NCBI GenBank assembly: GCA_004802725.1
Contig: SGPM01000069.1
Span: forward strand, 38,435 to 95,724
Direction of reading: 5' to 3'
DNA: 57,290 bases
Origin: Antrodiella citrinella
Lineage: Eukaryota > Basidiomycota > Agaricomycetes > Polyporales > Steccherinaceae
The first letter of the stretch is position 1, and the number at the start of each line of letters is the position of its first letter. Position numbers and translations under genes: made by a program. The notes beneath the pieces are model-generated. The model did no database searches, was not told where the DNA came from, and saw only the letters and a program-made list of their open reading frames with translations. Positions 23,259 to 34,615 of the stretch are shown in pieces.

Positions 23259-24950
23259 TCACGGAGGCGGAAGCCTTCTAGCAACTGACTTCCAATCCTA
23301 CAATTCACGAACTCATGAGCGGTCTAGCCTCAGCAATTCTTCGGTAAACTCACTTTGTGATTGAGACTCGTGAAGTCTGCATGCGCGTTCGCGATATGAA
23401 CCATGTACCGCGCGACTTTGTCTAACTCGCGATCGGCCATGGCTTGAGGCGTATGCGCATCTTTGAACGCATGGATTTTCAATCCTTGGTTTGGATTCAG
23501 AGCGAAGTTCCGGCCCTGATTACAACGTGTCAACTCATCGCCGCGTACAGGCGTAACAGAATATGTCTTACCAGGTCATCAACGTGTATAGTATTTCCAG
23601 GACCACTGGGCGTACGTCAGGATCTGGATTGGAACAGAAAAGAGAAAGAGCGCACTAATGAGGGAAGTGGTTCCAGATTATTTGTAGTGCTTTCACGGAG
23701 TGGTTGTACTGTTTGCCATCTTTCATCGAGAAGACAGTGAACATGCAGTTTTTATCCAGGACTGTAGACACGATCAGATCGCGAAACGTCAGGTAATTGA
23801 TGACACCGACCAAAAGAGATCTACGCAGGAATGTCAGCAGACAGTGACACTGAGACATTGATAAGTCTTACCTGGTAATTGTGCGGACCGCCGAGCATCT
23901 CTAGCTCAACTAGTTTAGTCTCAAGCCAGATCCAACTGGTCTGTGACCTGTTCAGCATGAACACTGATCTTGAATGAAGACAACGCGTGAGATACGTACC
24001 AGATGCAGATATCATAGTACGGGTATACAGCTTCTAGGAACTCGTGCAATTTTGGCCTCGCGCATTCGCGTGGAGGCAATGCACCAGACGTCAAAGGTTT
24101 CGTGTCCAAGATGGCTAAGTGTTGCGCTATTCGATATTGTCGAACCAGATAGATCATGAAATGGCTCACTGTAGTCGATGTCTAGAACTAGCAGTCGTTT
24201 TCCGGGGCGTAACGGGTGTATAACGTTGATCTGTAGTTTCTGAGTGTGTTCCTTCACTTTCCGGATATTCCGCTGGTCGTTCGAGTATGAAGCTGCCGCC
24301 TTTGGATCGGCGCTAAAATCAACATCGAGGTCGTTCACAACATCCGGGAGATTTCCAAGCTCTGTGGAGTCAAGACCGATCAATATGAGCAATGAGGAGA
24401 GGGAATCCGAACATACGTGAAGGGTCTTTGATCTCGTCTCCTTGTGGTGTACCGATCAGCGTGAACTTCTTGCCAGAGACTAACTTCAGGTCGCCACTGA
24501 GGAAATATGATTAACATAGAGACGATCACAAACGAAGTGTACTTACATCTTGACGCCATCGTCCGGAAGCTTCCCTTTCACCAATCCCAGGATCTTCTGA
24601 CGTTCTGGTGGAACATTAGTCTGTTCTTGCAGAGTCGTCTTCAAATCGAATACTCTGATCTCACTCAAATGAGCAAGTCCTTCAGCATGATCGTATATGC
24701 AAACTCACCTGTCCGATTCTGCGATGTCCAACTTGTACGTCTTTCCTGACCATGTGTACATCACATGCAGCCATTCTTCCCGTTCCAAGTCGGGAGCAGG
24801 TGTCGGCGCGTCCACCTACATAATAGATAAGGTACACAACATCTGTGCCGAGATATCATAGATACTCACCTTGTCTACGATCATTGTCGAAGCCTCGAGC
24901 TGCGTACTCGTACTGGCCACCGCCACACTGCTATCTGGTATCTCGGCCAT
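23259..24950 (-). CDS. UBLCP1-like ubiquitin-like-domain CTD phosphatase
   Basis: Starts MAEIPDSSVAVASTSTQLEA at 24950. A ubiquitin-like domain follows (WSGKTYKLDIAESD, VPPERQKILGLVKGKLPDD), then NLPDVVNDLDVDF, then the HAD phosphatase domain. GKRLLVLDIDYT carries the DxDxT nucleophile motif, with the Thr created by splicing. Next are LHEFLEAVYPYYDICIWSQT, LDKNCMFTVF, VDDL, GRNFALNPNQGLKIHAF and LNHK. After LNHK a strong donor (gtgagt, 23346) joins a 57-base intron to DWKSVARRLPPP and a stop at 23259; without splicing it would stop at 23330. UBLCP1 dephosphorylates nuclear proteasome Rpt1 and inhibits nuclear proteasome activity. Many 50-60 bp introns. Exact exon borders in the middle are partly inferred. 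Confidence 0.88.
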
Positions 24951-25267
24951 TGTCCAACGATGATCTTGGTCACACTAGTCTGTCGCGGTGGTCTGCAGTA
25001 GTACAGGTAAACGATTCACACGATCCACGAGAGGGAGGGACTGGGAGGACGCGTGGACGTGGAATGGTGGTGAAGGAGCGAAGGAAAGGACGCGTCTTAA
25101 TATAGCGCCTCACTAACTTTTTGACTCCCGATTATTTCAGTCGCGTACAACACGTGGCTCACCAAGAATAAGATAAGGTGTGGGTGCAAATATTCCAACT
25201 TCCAAGAGAGTACAACAGAACGACAGGGACGAATATTATACAGTTTGTTTCTACAGATATCCCACAC
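24951..25267. other. Intergenic between UBLCP1-like and CSN8-like genes
   Basis: 317 bases with the UBLCP1 promoter and the 3' UTR of the next minus-strand gene. Nothing else seen. Confidence 0.5.
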
Positions 25268-26385
25268 TCAGCTCGACTCTAGGATCAGATTGTCAGCGAC
25301 AGCGTTGAGTGTTGCAATGGAAGATCCTTGAACGCGAAGAGAGGACCTCAGTGAACGGCACAATCGAAATTTCATAGCAAAAGGAGTACCTAGCCCAGTC
25401 CGCGAGGGATGATACGCTGCGTTCGGACCCTCTGGAGCAAGCACCTGCGTGTTTTCATTATACGTCCATCTGTGGCGTCTCGCGACTATGGTGCAGGTCA
25501 GATGCGAACCAATGGGTAAGAAGAACACAATGCTCACTGGCAAGAAGCTGATCGGTTGATAGCCCCAGATATGTCTGGGCCAACGCAAGTGGGATAGATG
25601 TATACGCCTTCGACAGCAAAGCGAATGTCTTTTGTTGGAAGGTTTCTGGTGGAGGATGAGCACGCGAGCACATATTCCTTTGATTATGAAGCGCACGTAC
25701 CAATGAAAACGTGGATAAGCTGTGCTACCACAGGAGCAAGATCGAACCCTGGTACCAGTTTTTCCGTGTGAATGACAGTGAGGATGCCTGTCGCGCGTAT
25801 GTAGATTTGGTCATACTGCTTGTCCCTAACGGCAGACTGAAGCGACAAGAGTGCGATGCTCAGTGGATGCTTGTCCAGTGTCGACGGTAGCCTAGTCAAA
25901 GCAAATCCGGCTGACGGTCTGCGATTCTTCAGAACATGACCCTAACATAACAGGTAGTGAAGTCTCACAGGTTGTCTAGAATAAGGTAGGCGAGGACAAG
26001 GGGAGCGGTGACGAGCAGCCGTGAGACATGTTCATCGTTCTCTCCCTGTCAAGTACAAGGTATCAATTACACATCTTACGAAAACAAAAGACAGACGTAC
26101 GGTGAGATCGCCGCGCTCCGCCAACCTCACGAGCTCCTTGTAGTCGCCCTTCCCCGCAAGTTCGGCCAGACTCGGAAACAAGAAATGATAAGTAGTCGTG
26201 GCTTGAGGTTGTTGGGGCGCGGCAGGAGCAGGAACAGCCTCTGGAAGTTCTTGTATTGGAGGGTCGGTTATTATGGGTTCTGCACCTACATCTGCGCCTT
26301 CGGTATCCGGAGGTGGGACAGATGCTCGTGCAGCATCTTGGATTTCGATGGCCGATGTTGGAGGAGGGGTGAGTGGCTCAGACAT
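25268..26385 (-). CDS. COP9 signalosome subunit 8-like protein (CSN8/PSD8/EIF3K domain)
   Basis: Starts MSEPLTPPPTSAIEIQDAAR at 26385 with a disordered Pro/Ala-rich head. It continues FLFPSLAELAGKGDYKELVR, LAERGDLT, an exon with HVSRLLVTAPLVLAYLI, and PSTLDKHPLSIALLSLQSAV. Further exons read TFQQKTFALLSKAYTSIPLA and ALAQTYLGLS, then a winged-helix-like end WTYNENTQVLAPEG and SSIATLNAVADNLILESS with the stop at 25268. The order of helical repeats then a short winged helix fits the CSN8/PSMD8/eIF3k family. I favour CSN8 by size and by the closing ATLNAVADNLILE helix, but RPN12 cannot be ruled out without a search. CSN removes NEDD8 from cullins. It is divergent from NECAP. Confidence 0.72.
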
Positions 26386-26686
26386 GGTTTACTACTGGTG
26401 ATCAAAGTATCATCAACATCACGACTATCGCACAATCAAATGCAGAACGATACTTACATGGAAGGAAAGGAATGAGGAGGAAGAGGGTCGCCACCACACC
26501 CGTCCTGGTAAAGTCGCGTCCACCACGTGCGGAGATCACGATCTAGCCGCGTTCTCGCAAGCGACGCCTCTGAGCGGTGCATACACTGCACATCCCACCA
26601 CATTCAACGACTGTTGCACTGCACTATATATTCCATAGATTATCTTCTTTCTGAACAGTTCAATACCATCTATCGGAACACCAATC
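26386..26686. promoter_or_regulatory. Shared divergent promoter CSN8-like / NECAP
   Basis: 301 bases between two start codons. A TATA-like run (actatatattcc, near 26621-26632) lies about 60 bases before the NECAP ATG. Confidence 0.5.
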
Positions 26687-27628
26687 ATGGAAGAGTTCGG
26701 CGACGACGAGATTGAGAGCATCCTTTACATTGGCAGAGAAGTCTCAGGTGTGTTCATCTAGGAGCCGAAAGGGCGTCGTCTAACGTGACATTCACAGTGT
26801 TCAAGATTCCGCCTCTGAAGGCGAACGAGGGTCATCGTGCTCAGGAGTGGGGGGACCTCGCTCAGCCGTTGTGGAAAGGGCGGATACGCATCATTGAGAG
26901 ATCGAGCACTGGTGTAGCTCTTCAATTCGAGGATGCAACAACTGGTGAGTCCTATGTCACTCTTCTGGATCTGCGTCTGATAGTCCGTGCTGTTACTTTC
27001 AGGTGACTGTACGTAGCCTTTTCGTTGCTTAACGAGCGTTTGATCATAACCTCATGACCACTTCTCGGATAGTGTTCGCCAAAGCCGACTACGATCCAGC
27101 GAAGCCCTGCGTCGAGGCTGTCCTAGATTCCTCACGATATTTTGTGATCCGTGTGGAAGACAATGGAAAGAGGGCTTACATCGGTATGGGTTTCCTGGAG
27201 AGGACAGACAGCTTTGATTTCAGTAAGTTCGTTCATCCATTTCGAGGGCCCGTGCTCATGCGGTACCAGATGTGGCTCTACAAGACTATACAAAGTCAGT
27301 ATTCGTGCTTGCATCAATATCATCTCGTTGTAAGTGCTAATCTGTGCACTTCAGACGATGGAAAGCCCGCCAGAACCCTCAGAATGCGGAAGAGGACACA
27401 CCATCTCCACACATTCCAGCAGGTCCCAAGAAGGACTACAGTCTCAAGGAGGGCCAAACATTCTCAATCAACATCCCCGGTCGTAACAAGAGTCATAACA
27501 CGGTAGCTGCCGCACCGACTTTCGATCTTCTTGGCAGCAGCTCTGCTTCTAGCAATAGCACAACGTCTTCAGGTGGCGGGTTCCCGCTTCTGCCACCTCC
27601 ACCCAGTGCACCGAGGAAACGAGGATAG
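26687..27628 (+). CDS. NECAP-like clathrin-adaptor accessory protein (PHear domain)
   Basis: Binds clathrin adaptor AP-2 in endocytosis. Six exons: 26687-26747, 26798-26944, 27003-27008, 27073-27222, 27270-27294 and 27355-27628. They sum to 663 bases, 220 residues, in frame throughout. The product reads [87 protein letters not shown] and [20 protein letters not shown], then a Gly/Ser/Pro-rich tail ending PRKRG. This is the full PHear domain of NECAP1/2. Exon 3 is only six bases (GTGACT); it is needed to make TTGDLF, which the family conserves. The tail has [18 protein letters not shown], like NECAP proteins. Confidence 0.93.
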
Positions 27629-29115
27629 TGTTGTGTGCGGCAGGCTATTGGACAATTCACTGTCTTGTACAAATATTGGAAATATCGGTTGTTCAGTGCG
27701 TATGTGATCGGTATGAACACGTCCCTGCTCATTTTCTTGTGTGTTCCTGTCGAAAGTAACGTTACATGGTGAGCAGCATGTCTTACTGTTGCACACATTA
27801 TGTTAATCGTTCGACTTCAGAGGGTGAAATGATATCATTTTCCGCGAGGGTCCTGACTCCTCCGAGGTTCTACTCAAAATCAGGGTTCTTACCCCGCGCA
27901 ACATCGCGTCGCGGTCATTTCCGCACGTTCCGCATTTCATAAGTAACTTCTGCAGGCTCGGAAAGATGTGACAGACAAAAAGGGTCATCTTCGCCAATTC
28001 CTCGCCATCCGAGCGAAAGCGACAATCCTCCCCCAATCAGGGACACGAAACGACGTTGCGTACTGTCAAACGTGCCCCACCTGCCCCGCTTTCTTATGGT
28101 GTTCCCCATGTTCCTGGTCAATGCCTTCGACCCCTCGTCTCGAACGCTCTCAAGGTCGCATTGATCACTTCACTACTAATGTTCATCCTTGTTCCGCAGA
28201 AGTAGAGTCATGCGGTAGAGACTACAGACCGGAAAGCAAGTCATGAGCTTTTCGATCCTCGATTATTCTTGTGCGACAGAGTCATCAACAGAGACCGTGG
28301 TTCCTACGGAGGTTATACGAGCAACAAATCCATGGCTCATTTCCCATGTATGTACAAATCTAGTACCATGTCTTTCAGTTACTGTATCTGACATTCGTCT
28401 CAGCCTGCCAGGGTCCCGTTTCCCTATGTCGTGAATTATGCCTCGGATGTGCATGCTTCGCGCATTCATGTCGTCCGCAGGTATGCACATTTGGTGGTAG
28501 TGGGTCACTTCCTGTTAGGTTCTTGAGTTGAGGCTGCTCAAGCGCCCTCGTCATAAGACCATGGTTCGCCCTTTAGTTCATCAAGCAGCAGGCCATCAAT
28601 GTGTCAAGTGACCGCGTTTCGCGTCAGTATGTTCATTTGGACTGACAACCCGGACTATGAAATATGCCTGAAAAGTTGTCGGTTCGTCATTACGCACATA
28701 TCCAGTCGAAACGGACTTTCTTTCCTTCGCCTGACCAGTGCCCAGCCTTTCAACAGTTCTATCTGTGATGCAGATCCGCATTCACGTCCGGTTATTGGTC
28801 GAGGAGAAACCACTGGTCAAACAAACAGCTCGCGCGGAATAGGTACCGAGCTTCAACCGAAAAGTGATCCTCAGCAGGTGAGTACATGCGGAACCATCAG
28901 ACATCATTCTCTCCCCAACATGTCGAGAAGGACCCTCATCTGACCCCGCCAAATTCAAGCTGCCAGAAGACAAATGGCCCTACCCGACGTGTTTCCGCAC
29001 GTCTGCAGCTTCATGCTCGGGTCATCGCCGGATATTTTCGTCTCAACTTTGCTCTCGAGGGTGCTGGATGACCTCGCTTCGCATGGAAGTGTCCGATGGC
29101 GGCGGCGGGGAGGGC
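27629..29115. other. Intergenic upstream of cellobiohydrolase gene
   Basis: About 1.5 kb. A short exon-like piece at about 28404-28490 (after tctcag, before gtatgc) translates PARVPFPYVVNYASDVHASR, but I could not place it in a gene. Nothing else recognised; the last part serves as the cellulase promoter. Confidence 0.45.
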
Positions 29116-29122
29116 ATATATA
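29116..29122 (+). promoter_or_regulatory. TATA box of cellobiohydrolase II gene
   Basis: TATATAA, 56 bases before the ATG at 29178. A GCGGGG just upstream (near 29103-29109) fits the CreA/Cre1 carbon-repressor consensus SYGGRG. The site match is direct; a role in glucose repression is inference. Confidence 0.6.
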
Positions 29123-29177
29123 ACTCAGGGCGCGAGTGGGTTCTCCAGAGTACCATCCTTCTCTCTCCCAAACGAAA

Positions 29178-30888
29178 ATGAGGTCCTCTGCTGCTTTCTT
29201 CGCGCTCGTCGCTCTTCTCCCCGCGCTCTCCATTGCTCAGTCACCGGAGTGGGGACAATGTGGTGGCATCAACTGGAGTAAGTTTCAAGCCTCATTTGTG
29301 TATGCTCGATGCTGACAAGATTACAGCTGGTGCTACGACCTGCGTTGCAGGCACCGTCTGCACGGAACAGAACTCATACTACTCGCAGTGCATGTAAGTA
29401 CACCCGACCTATTGGCATAAACGTCATGTTCACATCCATCCATCTCTAGTCCTGGGTCAAACACCGTCCCACCCTCAGCTCCCACCACAAAACCTACTGT
29501 TCCTCCCACCACTGCTCCCACTGGAGGAAGCCCCACGACCGCTCCCAGCAGCACCCCCACGAGTGTCCCCTCCGCTTCCAACCCCTTCGTCGGCTACCAA
29601 ATCTACCTGAGCCCCTACTACGTTGCGGAGGTGCAAGCTGCCGCCGCCCAGATCACCGACCCGACCGTTGCGGCCAAAGCCCTCTCCGTCGCGGACATCC
29701 CCAACTTCACCTGGTTCGATCAAGTTGCGAAGGTCCCTGAGCTCGGGACTTACCTCGCAGATGCTCAGTCCATCCAGAACTCGACCGGCCAGAAGCAGCT
29801 CGTTCAGATCGTTGTTTATGATCTTCCGGATCGTGATTGTGCTGCGCTCGCTTCGAACGGAGAGTTCTCTATTGCCGATGGCGGGGAGGCCGATTACTAC
29901 GACTACATTGACCAACTTGTGGCTCAGATCAAACGTAGGTCTTCAATGTTTCATTTTTCTGTGAGATGTCGGCTGATGGACTCTGCTACTGCCAGAATAT
30001 CCCGACGTTCGTGTTGTCGCTGTGATTGAGCCTGATTCGTTGGCCAACCTTGTCACCAACTTGAGCGTCCAAAAGTGCGCCAATGCCCAAACTACGTACT
30101 TAGTAAGTCCACCATTCATCTTTTAACTGTGTATACGCAATTCTGACTCGTCTTGACATCTTCAGGCTTGCATCAACTACGCTCTCGAGCAGCTCTCTGC
30201 TGTTGGTGTCTACAGCTACATGGATGCCGGCCACGCTGGTTGGTTGGGATGGCCCGCCAACTTGCCCCCTGCTGCACAGCTCTTCGCTCAGGTATACAAG
30301 AATGCTGGTTCTTCGCCATTCATTAGGGGTCTTGCTACCAGTGCGTCCCTCCCTCCTCCACCTCGTAGAAACATGTTTGCTCACATATATATTCACAATA
30401 GACGTTGCCAACTACAACGCCCTCACTACCACCAGCCCGGACCCAATCACTTCCGGCGATCCGAACTATGACGAACTGCTCTACATCGAAGCGCTCGCCC
30501 CCGTTTTGCAGCAACAGGGCTTCCCCGCGACGTTCATCGTGGATCAAGGCCGTTCAGGCCAGCAGAACCTCCGCCAGGCGTGGGGTGACTGGTGCAACAT
30601 CAAGGGCGCCGGGTTCGGTCTCCGCCCCTCGACGAACACCCCCTCGCCGCTCATCGACTCTATCGTCTGGGTCAAGCCTGGAGGCGAATGTGACGGTACG
30701 AGCAACAGCTCTTCGCCCAGACACGACCCCACGTGCTCTTTGGTAAGTGCCTTTGTGCTTGAGGGTGAGATGGTCGCTGACTGGGTGTCGTTGTGTAGAG
30801 CGATGCTGATCAGCCTTCTCCTGAGGCTGGTACTTGGTTCCAGGCTTACTTCGAGACGTTGGTGCAACAGGCCAACCCACCACTGTAA
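29178..30888 (+). CDS. cel6A: Cellobiohydrolase II (GH6) with CBM1
   Basis: Secreted exoglucanase that releases cellobiose from the non-reducing end of cellulose. Signal peptide MRSSAAFFALVALLPALSIA; CBM1 QSPEWGQCGGINWTGATTC to YYSQC; a Pro/Thr/Ser linker (VPPTTAPTGGSPTTAPS); then the GH6 barrel. Catalytic signatures are YDLPDRDCAALASNGEF (acid Asp), VIEPDSLANLVTN and KPGGECDGTS. Other family marks are YMDAGHAGWLGWPAN, ATNVANYNA and FIVDQGRSGQQ. The stop at 30886 follows LVQQANPPL. It is broken by several short introns, including one right after the CBM1 tryptophan. With GH7 enzymes and lytic oxygenases it would attack crystalline cellulose. It is a single copy here with no other CAZymes next to it. 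Confidence 0.97.
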
Positions 30889-32092
30889 GTAGTTGGCGAC
30901 TAGGGCCGTGGAGAAAGGCTAGTGTACTCACTCAAAGGATTTCATTGTTGTATTGCTATTTATTTGTGCATTTGTCTGCATGCAATCCGAAATTTCTTAC
31001 CTTCTCTGTGCGGACTTGGATGATTGGCTTGCCATCAAATGAAGCGTCACAACGATCACCGTGACGGTGACGCAGTGACTGAGCCACTCGTATCTTCGAA
31101 AATGATAATAGATAAGCCCTTAACAGGCCTAACTCGCCGAAAAGAGAACTTACTGGGTCAGTCAAAAAATAAAGATTTTCATTTACGTCTGCGCATGCAG
31201 GCTGCAACTTCAAAGAAAACGCACCCGCGGCTCATCGATTCACTTGACAATGTCACACTTCGGTATACGCAATTGCTATAGGCGAACCGAGCAGTGTGAC
31301 GTGTGATAGCCTGCAGATGGCCAAACATCTACGGAACGGCTTTGCCGAAAGCTTCGCTGTCAATGGCAGGTGTGCCACTCAGCTGTCCCATTGTCCCCAA
31401 GACACGTATTGTCCTCCGGAATAAGTCTGGTGCGTCGATTTGACGTCAGTGCGGTGTATGATACTTGTTCACACGCCTCTGCAAAAGGACAGGACATGGG
31501 AAAGCCCTGAATACTTGGTCGACCGGGCGAAGCGTTCGGCTAGTGACTCGGAGGGCCAAAGCGCAACAGCATGCGGGAACAGCACCCAGGCTTTGTGAAC
31601 AATTGGTTTATGTGGATGCTGTGCCATTCAACACCCCTCGTGTTCACCTCATGTCCGTAACCACTGTCAACAAAGCCCAAGACACGATCTCGATGTTCCG
31701 GAGGCATAATGAGCGAGCGGAGTGATGTTGTGAAGGAATCCTTTCACTTCAGCGTTGAAAGTATGGGGTGTGCGTGGAAACCCACCTAGTTACGGGACAA
31801 GCTGAAGATCCGGGCCATGCTCGACAATGACTCCGAGCTCTGTCCGCGCGTCCATTGTCCGTCTGCGGGAGGAGTGCTCCAATCTCTGACAGGGCTTTAC
31901 GTTAGCGCAGACAAGATCGATCTGGGGTTAACAGACCATGCACATACGCTTTTGGTCGTCGATTTTCAAGCTCCGTCTCACAGGTTGGCCGGACGGGCCG
32001 TCCTCTCTGCTCTCGACAAAACCACCGTCAGCTCTGCTACCAAGGTGCTCACTCCCTTCTCCTTCTTTTATTTTCATACCCCTGCCTTCATC
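30889..32092. other. Intergenic between cellulase and zinc-finger gene
   Basis: About 1.2 kb. No gene recognised. The frame of the downstream gene is open back to an ATG at 31817, but I take that as leader. Nothing repetitive seen. Confidence 0.5.
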
Positions 32093-33445
32093 ATGGCTCG
32101 TTATGCACAAAAACAAACTCAGGGTCGCTCCCGAAGTGGCCATGGTCCCATACACGCGCGAGTCAAGGCTAAGGCCAAGGTTCTGCCTCCAACTGAACCT
32201 GCAACCCCACCCCGCACTCCAGGTGTGCAGACCACCAACACACCCGACCTCCTCAATTTCCCGCCCATCGTCGACACCACCACTGGCAAAGCTTATTGCC
32301 AGAAGCCGAACGGTCAGCTGTACAACCTCCAATGTGCATACGAGCGCCAGGGTAAAACTCGATTCCACCAATTGCTGCACCACGAAGACATGTACGGACC
32401 CGACGCAGCGCAACGCTTGGAACTGTTGGACCCCCGCCTTGCAATAGTCAAAGGTGTAGAGTGCAAGCTCGAACCCGAGTTCTCCAGGGTGAGTGTGTAT
32501 TCCTTCAGCTGAGCACAGTATCCTGATAACCTTTCTCAGACTTTGTGTCTAGCTTGCTGCCAATATCCTACTTACAACAAGACCTATAACATTTATCAAG
32601 TCACACTGTACGAGCCCACCAATTTTGCTCGCCGCCATTGTGCGTCGAAGAAACACAAGCTATGTGTCGAGTCTGTCCTCGGCCTCGACACACCATTCGA
32701 TCTGACGCCTTTCAAATGCACGCATTCGGGCTGCTTGGAGGAATTCAAGTAAGTAAGACGATCTTCAAATGTTCTTCATTTATCTGATATCGTCGTAGTC
32801 GAGAGGATCTTCTCGCTGTGCATATCGGTAAATTTCATACCGCAGAGAACCGCCCAGGAGCTGTTGCGAGGAAGACCTCCTCCAGGAAGAAAAACGCAGT
32901 CCTTGTCGATTCGCAGGTGACTAACGTACGTTCTATTCCCCCCCCAAACCCTCCGACTTATCTGACCCCTTCGTACAACGATCCAGGTGATTGAAGAACA
33001 AGTTCAGCCCGAAGCTAGCAGCGCACTTCCCTTGGCATCGTCGTCCACGGTCATTCTTGACGATTCAGATGTCGACATGTCATCCGACGTCTCGGACTCT
33101 GAGGACGAAGAGGAGGAGGAGGTACAAATGTTTGTTGGAGGTTCAGACTCTGCGGAGGAGGTACAGATGTTGTACGAGACGTCTGAGGAAGAGGAAGAGG
33201 AAGAGGAATGGGAGACCTCGTCCGACGAAGAAGTCGAAGTAGAGCCCACGCCACAGGAGCCCAGCTTCACGCCCAACTCGCCTACTAGGACCTACCCCTC
33301 CTACGATCCGGAGTTTCCCACCAGCACTTTTCGTACTCGCTGCCTCGCACGCGAGGCATTGGTCTACCAGGATTCCGAGGACGTTGACTTCGATATGTCC
33401 GAATTCGTCACGATGGACGCTTCCGAGCCTAGTTATACTGCCTGA
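32093..33445 (+). CDS. Acidic nuclear protein with one C2H2-like zinc finger
   Basis: Four exons (32093-32488, 32540-32748, 32799-32925, 32987-33445) sum to 1191 bases, 396 residues. The start is MARYAQKQTQGRSRSGHGPI, a basic head. The middle reads LHHEDMYGPDAAQRLELLDP, a Cys/His segment LCLACCQYPTYNKTYNIYQV, and FARRHCASKKHKLC. The finger FKCTHSGCLEEFNREDLLAV (H at the end of the motif, HIGKFH) gives C-x4-C-x12-H-x4-H. The tail is very acidic (SDSEDEEEEEVQM; SEEEEEEEEWETSSDEEVEV), then Ser/Pro-rich, ending EPSYTA. A nuclear regulator is plausible but not shown; I know no named family. The splice just before VIEEQ could instead use a donor 10 bases upstream. It lies next to the cellulase gene, which may be chance. 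Confidence 0.75.
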
Positions 33446-34615
33446 GCTACGCATATGTTGCTCTCCGGTTCGTGCTCGTTGATCGACGCGATGTCTCCAT
33501 CCTTAGATCTCTTCCGCTTGTCTGCTCGCGTCATTATCGCGGCACCAGTGTGCTCATCTCGTCGCTCTCCCTCTGCAACATCCTGCTTAATTCGCGGACG
33601 CTGGTCGTTCGCCTTGCTTCCCCACCATACACTTTCTGGCCACGAATCATTTCTCGCTGTTTCTTTCATTCCCCGCGTCGCTCTTTACGTTCACCCACCC
33701 ACACACTCACGCCTTTGCACGCCACCCACTCTCGCTAATCGTTGTATCCGTCCATCTCACGTGTCTGTTTCCATTGTCTCTTGTTTCCATAGATGTCGGT
33801 TCTAACCTTACACGCTACCCTCCTTTCATTGTTGTCTCTGTCTCTCCAATCTTCCGTCCCTCATCTCCGTCTCTACCATTTCCTGTTGTTTTCGTACTAA
33901 TTGTCTGATCCATCTCCTGTCTCTCTTTTCTTTACCTTTCAATTCTCCTCTTCTCCTGGATGATGTCATCTCTCATCCTCATCATCTTTATAATTCTTCT
34001 ATCCCTACCACAGTGCGCATATCATCATACCCTTACACACTTTTACCCCCACCCTTAGTAGTTAGTACCTAGTAGTTAGCATACGTCTCGTCTCTTCTTT
34101 TGTAGGCACCAATATATCACAGCCTGGAAATTCCCGTCCTCAAAGTCGGACAGTGAGAAAGCGTAACATACTCTCACTCATTTACCCAATCATGTACATG
34201 TGTACGGACCACGAAGGTTTGCATAAACATTCCATTACGCATTACGATTCGCACTACACTATACAGGAAACCATAAAGAAACTAAACGAAGTCGACGAGG
34301 GAGCAAACATGCAACGCACCCGCTTGAATACGCGAGAACACGCGCATGCATGCCCTGGTCACACTTCTAAATAGATAGATACGTACGAAGAGGCGAGCAT
34401 ATAAGCCAAAAAAACGCCAAAAGACGAAGGTTTTATGCAAAATTCGAGTGATTGCTGAGCACCATCAACAATATCGTACACGGACACGCGGGACATGGGG
34501 AGAGATAGGATAGAAGAGTCTTAAATGCCTTGGAAGTTGACGACAGGAAAAGGAAGTTGAAAGAATGAGCAAACAACGAACAACATAAGAGTGAAACCAG
34601 GAGTCAGGAGATGGT
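33446..34615. other. Pyrimidine-rich 3' region and intergenic
   Basis: The plus strand is strongly C/T-rich from about 33460 to 34130, then becomes mixed. No gene on either strand. It is probably a long 3' UTR of the zinc-finger gene followed by the 3' UTR of NFS1. Confidence 0.5.

Noticed and set aside
30203..30892. Long alternate frames across the cellulase
   Set aside because: They cross introns that the GH6 protein requires to be removed.
31817..32092. Upstream in-frame extension of the zinc-finger protein
   Set aside because: Starts at a weak ATG and adds 92 residues without recognisable features; the ATG at 32093 follows a pyrimidine-rich leader and fits better, though the extension is not excluded.
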